DNA of 64,000 nucleotides from an uncultured Bacteroidales bacterium (lineage in GTDB: Bacteria > Bacteroidota > Bacteroidia > Bacteroidales > FEN-979): the NCBI GenBank assembly GCA_903887775.1, contig CAISRB010000024.1, positions 124,001 to 188,000 of the forward strand, written 5' to 3'. The translations under genes and the position numbers were made by a program. Position 1 is the first letter of the stretch. Each line of letters begins with the position of its first letter. Shown in pieces: positions 60,612-64,000 of the stretch. The notes beneath the pieces were generated by a model that saw nothing but the letters and a program-made list of their open reading frames with translations, made no database searches and had not been told where the DNA came from.

Positions 60612-61525
60612 ATATACGATGCTGCCGTTTTGCGAATAGCTTCAGGCGAAGATGTCGCCTTGAAAAACCTGTTATCGAATTTAGAACTGTCGAAAAGATA
60701 CTCGTTTTCATACTGGTAAGCCATTTCAACACTTTCCAGGGCAAGCCGGTTGAACAGCCCTCCCATCCGCATCATCCAGGTCCCCATTGTACTGTATGCC
60801 GGTTTTGCTCCCAGCACTCCTGCAGCAGAAGTGATAAATTCCTTCCCGTCTACAGGATCATGACCGGTAGGCAGGTGCCATACCTGGTCATAGGCATTTT
60901 CAGTGTTTCCAAGCAGAGCGACTGCTTTCCCCGAATCCGGGGTATACGTGAACGAATGCTTAACCCTGTCATTACAGATCCACGTAGCGCTTTTCTTTAC
61001 CTTCAGTTTCTCAAATATCATAGGATGCATAAACGTATTCGTGGCACCTGGTCCAAGGAAATCCGCGGAGCGTGCAATAAGGGCATGAAGCCCTCCTTTT
61101 TTGACTTCATCCATAAGCTGACTGGCAATAGCAGCCCTTACTTCTCCTTTCCGGCTGCATGGATTGTAAGGGGTATTCTCAGTCATCCAGCCACTGACCA
61201 GTCCGTACATGTAAACATTATCCAGGAATACGAGTTTTGCCTTATGTGTTTTACAGGCTTCAATCACATTGGTCATGATCCTAGGCCAGGAAACCTTCCA
61301 GACACGTACATCGTATTGAAGGCCAGCCAGGAGGTATACAACCCCGGAACCTTCGACAGCCTTCGATGTCCTGTCTGCATCCAGAAGATCCACTGAAAAA
61401 AGTTCTTCCCTGCCTGAGTATGGCTTTGGGTTTCTCCCCGCCAGCCGTATGTGGTCTGTGTATTTTGCCAGACAGGGCACCAGCTCCCGGCTGATAGCCC
61501 CGCCACTTCCTAAGATTGTTTGCAT
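60608..61525 (-). CDS. NAD-dependent epimerase/dehydratase family protein
   Basis: A 305-residue extended SDR-like protein: N-terminal QTILGSGGAISRELVPCLAK shows a degenerate GxxGxxG fold and VYLLAGLQYDVRVWKVSWPR follows. The extended SDR catalytic YxxxK is not clearly seen (Y at NVYMYG is the closest), so activity is unsure. It ends convergently with the acyl-CoA dehydrogenase. No sugar-pathway neighbours, so the substrate is unknown. Confidence 0.7.
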   Translation of the reverse strand: MQTILGSGGAISRELVPCLAKYTDHIRLAGRNPKPYSGREELFSVDLLDADRTSKAVEGSGVVYLLAGLQYDVRVWKVSWPRIMTNVIEACKTHKAKLVFLDNVYMYGLVSGWMTENTPYNPCSRKGEVRAAIASQLMDEVKKGGLHALIARSADFLGPGATNTFMHPMIFEKLKVKKSATWICNDRVKHSFTYTPDSGKAVALLGNTENAYDQVWHLPTGHDPVDGKEFITSAAGVLGAKPAYSTMGTWMMRMGGLFNRLALESVEMAYQYENEYLFDSSKFDNRFFKATSSPEAIRKTAASYI

Positions 61526-61622
61526 GACATGATTAATTATAAAACCAGATATGCAAATATAGATAACATTTGTATTTTGATCCCACCATCTTCAGCAATG
61601 AAAAAATTTCTATTTTTGCTAT

Positions 61623-62000
61623 ATGAGCACAACCCTGGTTATAGCTGTGGTATTTATCAATATAGCTTTAGTGCTTTATACTTTTGGCGTCTGGGCCGAA
61701 AGAATACAGCACCGGCTTAAATGGTGGCATCTTATTTTTTTCTGGGGAGGGCTGGCGGCCGATACAACAGGCACTACTGCAATGAGTATCATAAATGGCA
61801 GCCTGTTCAGGTTGTCTTTTCATGGGATCACGGGAAATACCGCACTATTGCTGATGCTGTTCCATGCAATCTGGGCTACGATAGTACTTTTAAAGAAAAA
61901 TGAAAAGCAGATCGCCAGCTTTCACAGATTAAGTCTCATCGTTTGGCTGATATGGCTGATCCCGATGATCAGCGGGATCGTATTCGGAGCGACTCATTAA
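61623..62000 (+). CDS. HsmA-family membrane protein
   Basis: 125 residues with four hydrophobic segments and conserved His and Asp residues (WWHLIFFWGGLAADTTGTTA, LMLFHAIWATIVLLKK, MISGIVFGATH). The pattern matches the HsmA family of small membrane proteins (TIGR03987), recalled with moderate confidence. Function unknown. Single gene. Confidence 0.7.
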   Translation: MSTTLVIAVVFINIALVLYTFGVWAERIQHRLKWWHLIFFWGGLAADTTGTTAMSIINGSLFRLSFHGITGNTALLLMLFHAIWATIVLLKKNEKQIASFHRLSLIVWLIWLIPMISGIVFGATH

Positions 62001-62022
62001 TTGCGTTAATGCGTGATATCGT

Positions 62023-63003
62023 TCAGTTCAGAGGTTTCCACTTTATAATAACATTATTTTTTGGCGGGAGAGACAGCAGGTAAGCATAGATCGCACCCAG
62101 GTCATTCTTTGTCATGCCAGCATACATCATCCAGGGCATGATGGAAGGCATATCCCTTCGGCCCAGTTTCGGGGCCTTATATATGGCAGGATCAAATCCC
62201 TTGAAACGCCTGATGAAATCTTCCCTGCTCATCAGGCCGATACCTGTTTCCTTGTCAGGCGTGATATTCGGGGAAACAAGCAACCCGGTCGGCATAATGA
62301 ATTCCCTTCCTCCCGCAAATGCCTTCTCCTTCACGATCTGCCCGTGTTTTGCTGTTGTATGGCATTCGATACAACCCGAAGCCCGGATTAAATACTCACC
62401 GTATTTTATCGTATCCGACTCGGAAGGTTTTGTTGCTGGCCGGGCCTTTCCTGGAAATGTCCGCAGCACAAGGTTCATCGGGAACGCAGGATTTGAACGT
62501 GGGGGTGTGTTACGGATCTCCGGGATGGAGCGGATGTAGGCAATAATAGAAAATATATCCTCTGTATCCATAGTCCCATAAGCAAAGTAAGGCATAATGG
62601 GAAACAGAGGCTTGCCCTCCCTGGTCTCCCCGCTTGTAATGGCTCTGTAGATCCCGGCATCAGTCCAGCTGCCGAGATTAAACGGAGTGATGTTTGGAGA
62701 TGAAAACGCTCCCGGGAATCCCATTTTCTCATCGAATATTTCTCCCCCTTCTCCTAGGGTTCCGCTGACCGGTGGGCCTGAAAACCTCTCCCAATCCCGT
62801 TTAGAGTGGCAATCCATGCAGACGCAGACATGATTGGCAAGATATTGACCCCGTTCCAGGCGTTCAGGTGTTACCTGCACTGAAATATCCTGCAAAGGCA
62901 CATTTGGAAGAACAAAACGGAGGTAAAGAATTACCCCGGCAATAATGAGGACCACTGCTGCCAGCAGGCCACCCAGTATCCTAGCCCATATTTTTTTTCT
63001 CAT
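62023..63003 (-). CDS. Dihaem cytochrome c
   Basis: 326 residues from ATG 63003 (63015 is an alternative). N-terminal membrane anchor (about 8-30, GGLLAAVVLIIAGVILYL) exposes the protein to the periplasm. Two haem-binding CxxCH motifs: CMDCH (about residue 62) and CIECH (in RASGCIECHTTAKHGQIV). GEGGEIFDEKMGFPGAFSSP and ALVSPNITP-type stretches are similar to the alcohol or sorbitol dehydrogenase cytochrome subunits. Electron-transfer partner is unclear, as no dehydrogenase is adjacent. Confidence 0.85.
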   Translation of the reverse strand: MRKKIWARILGGLLAAVVLIIAGVILYLRFVLPNVPLQDISVQVTPERLERGQYLANHVCVCMDCHSKRDWERFSGPPVSGTLGEGGEIFDEKMGFPGAFSSPNITPFNLGSWTDAGIYRAITSGETREGKPLFPIMPYFAYGTMDTEDIFSIIAYIRSIPEIRNTPPRSNPAFPMNLVLRTFPGKARPATKPSESDTIKYGEYLIRASGCIECHTTAKHGQIVKEKAFAGGREFIMPTGLLVSPNITPDKETGIGLMSREDFIRRFKGFDPAIYKAPKLGRRDMPSIMPWMMYAGMTKNDLGAIYAYLLSLPPKNNVIIKWKPLN

Positions 63004-63056
63004 ATTGAAAAGCAATCTTTAATTATCTCATTACAAAGATGGCTAAGAATTTAGCC

Positions 63057-63085
63057 TTTGTCAACATTCAAATGAATTATTTTTG
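63057..63085 (+). promoter_or_regulatory. Promoter upstream of uvrA-like gene
   Basis: TTTG (63057-63060), 17 nt, TATTTTTG (63078-63085) fits the Bacteroidota -33/-7 pattern about 46 nt before ATG 63132. Confidence 0.5.
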
Positions 63086-63131
63086 CTTTTTAATGTCTGC
63101 GGATGAGATTTGGGGTTTTAATTAAGATCAG

Positions 63132-64000
63132 ATGGATAACGATAATATGATCAGGATTGTCAGCGCTTCCGAGAATAACCTGAACTCGGTCACACTGGAC
63201 ATTCCCAAAAACAAGCTTGTTGTCGTAACCGGAGTCTCAGGCTCCGGCAAATCATCTCTTATATTCGATGTGCTGTATAAGGAAGCAGAATTCAGATATT
63301 TTGGTTCATTCTCGTCATATGCCCGGCAGTTCCTCGGAAAGATGAAACGGCCGGAGGTTGAACGCATCGACGGGCTCTCTCCGGCAGTTGCGGTGGACCA
63401 GGGATCGGTTGTTAACAATCCAAGGTCGACAGTAGGCACACTTAGCGGTATCTACGATCATCTGAGACTGCTGTTTGCCCGTACTGGCCGGGCGATGCCC
63501 TCCGGGGATTTATCCGGCCAGGCGGTTAACGGTCAGCAGCAAGGCGACAGTTTCCGGATCAACCGCAGCCTGTTTTCATTTAATTCTGCTGACGGGGCCT
63601 GCCCGATTTGCAAAGGCCTGGGGGTCGAAGACCGCCTTGATCCTTCCCTGCTGATTGAAGATGATGCAAAGTCTATCCGCCAGAGAGCCATGACGATCAC
63701 GACACCGAACGGGTATATTATGTATTCCCAGGTAACCCTGGATGTGCTTGACCAGGTTTGCCGTGCCGAAGGTTTTACCATCGATATCCCTTGGAAAGAC
63801 CTGACCGCCGAAAACAAACATGTGATTTTCTACGGCAGTGATAAGCTGGAGATCCCCTTTGGCAAACATCCTCTGGAATCGAGGATGAAATGGAGCGGAA
63901 TTACGGCAAAACCCCGCGAAATGGGGGTTTACAAAGGGGTGATTCCGGTCATGGAAGAAATTCTTAAAAGGGACAGAAACAAAAATATCCTTCGTTTTGT
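63132..64000 (+). CDS. UvrA-like excinuclease ATPase, 3'-truncated by window
   Basis: From ATG 63132 the frame stays open to the window end (about 289 codons). Walker A is [40 protein letters not shown] and [20 protein letters not shown] match UvrA. Residues around 160 ([13 protein letters not shown]) are the first zinc finger half of the family's insertion. UvrA detects bulky DNA lesions with UvrB. The segment after Walker A ([16 protein letters not shown]) is shorter than in the canonical protein, so it may be a UvrA2-type paralogue. Tail cut by the window. Confidence 0.88.
   Translation, partial: MDNDNMIRIVSASENNLNSVTLDIPKNKLVVVTGVSGSGKSSLIFDVLYKEAEFRYFGSFSSYARQFLGKMKRPEVERIDGLSPAVAVDQGSVVNNPRSTVGTLSGIYDHLRLLFARTGRAMPSGDLSGQAVNGQQQGDSFRINRSLFSFNSADGACPICKGLGVEDRLDPSLLIEDDAKSIRQRAMTITTPNGYIMYSQVTLDVLDQVCRAEGFTIDIPWKDLTAENKHVIFYGSDKLEIPFGKHPLESRMKWSGITAKPREMGVYKGVIPVMEEILKRDRNKNILRF

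Noticed and set aside
1-64000. CRISPR array
   Set aside because: No run of identical repeats with unique spacers of constant size was found. The GAGCC-type repeats are short tandem units without spacers.

Overview
The window looks like a Bacteroidota chromosome, probably Bacteroidales. It has type IX secretion (T9SS) C-terminal sorting domains, a BACON domain, C10 peptidase and BamA-like families, and repeated promoter-like TTTG / TAnnTTTG boxes. Two parts are joined: an integrated phage (position 1 to about 35.4 kb, entering from before the window) and ordinary chromosome (about 35.5 to 64.0 kb).

Prophage, left part: the end of a DNA-packaging block (a small terminase-like protein and the terminase large subunit, 1-2367) is separated from the portal gene (13926) by about 11.5 kb of accessory DNA. 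This cargo holds four copies of one structured leader element, each upstream of a small gene, radC, an ArdC-like antirestriction gene or an unknown gene. The leaders resemble the published radC RNA motif. Between radC and ardC lies an AT-rich restriction-modification island: vsr, a Cro/C-type regulator, two cytosine-5 methyltransferases and an NgoFVII-like PLD endonuclease. Then come a uracil-DNA-glycosylase-like gene and a T9SS-exported YCF48/BACON protein.

Prophage, right part: portal, a DUF6712-like protein, a compact lysis cassette (two small membrane proteins, a spanin-like lipoprotein, a GH108-type endolysin), tail genes with a 1251-residue tape measure, and repeat-rich tail fibres, all on the plus strand. 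Three transcription units begin with the same two-box element at exactly the same distance from the start codon (40 nt), which suggests a phage promoter family making leaderless or nearly leaderless mRNAs. No major capsid gene is visible. Between the last fibre gene and the tyrosine integrase lie two integron-like gene cassettes with attC-type sites and matching 15-bp ends.

Chromosome: LolA-like and PQQ-propeller proteins, a Cache protein beside a hybrid histidine kinase, a C10 protease with T9SS tail, an AsmA-like protein, an endonuclease/phosphatase-family protein, outer-membrane barrels, the lysine-pathway pair lysC-lysA, an MscS channel overlapping a BamA-like barrel gene, a four-gene beta-oxidation or butanoate cluster, a dehydratase, an HsmA-like protein, a dihaem cytochrome c and the start of a uvrA-like gene. 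A GAGCCATGAGCC-type short repeat occurs both between genes and in frame inside the AsmA-like gene.

All calls come from reading the sequence and from family knowledge. No database search was run.
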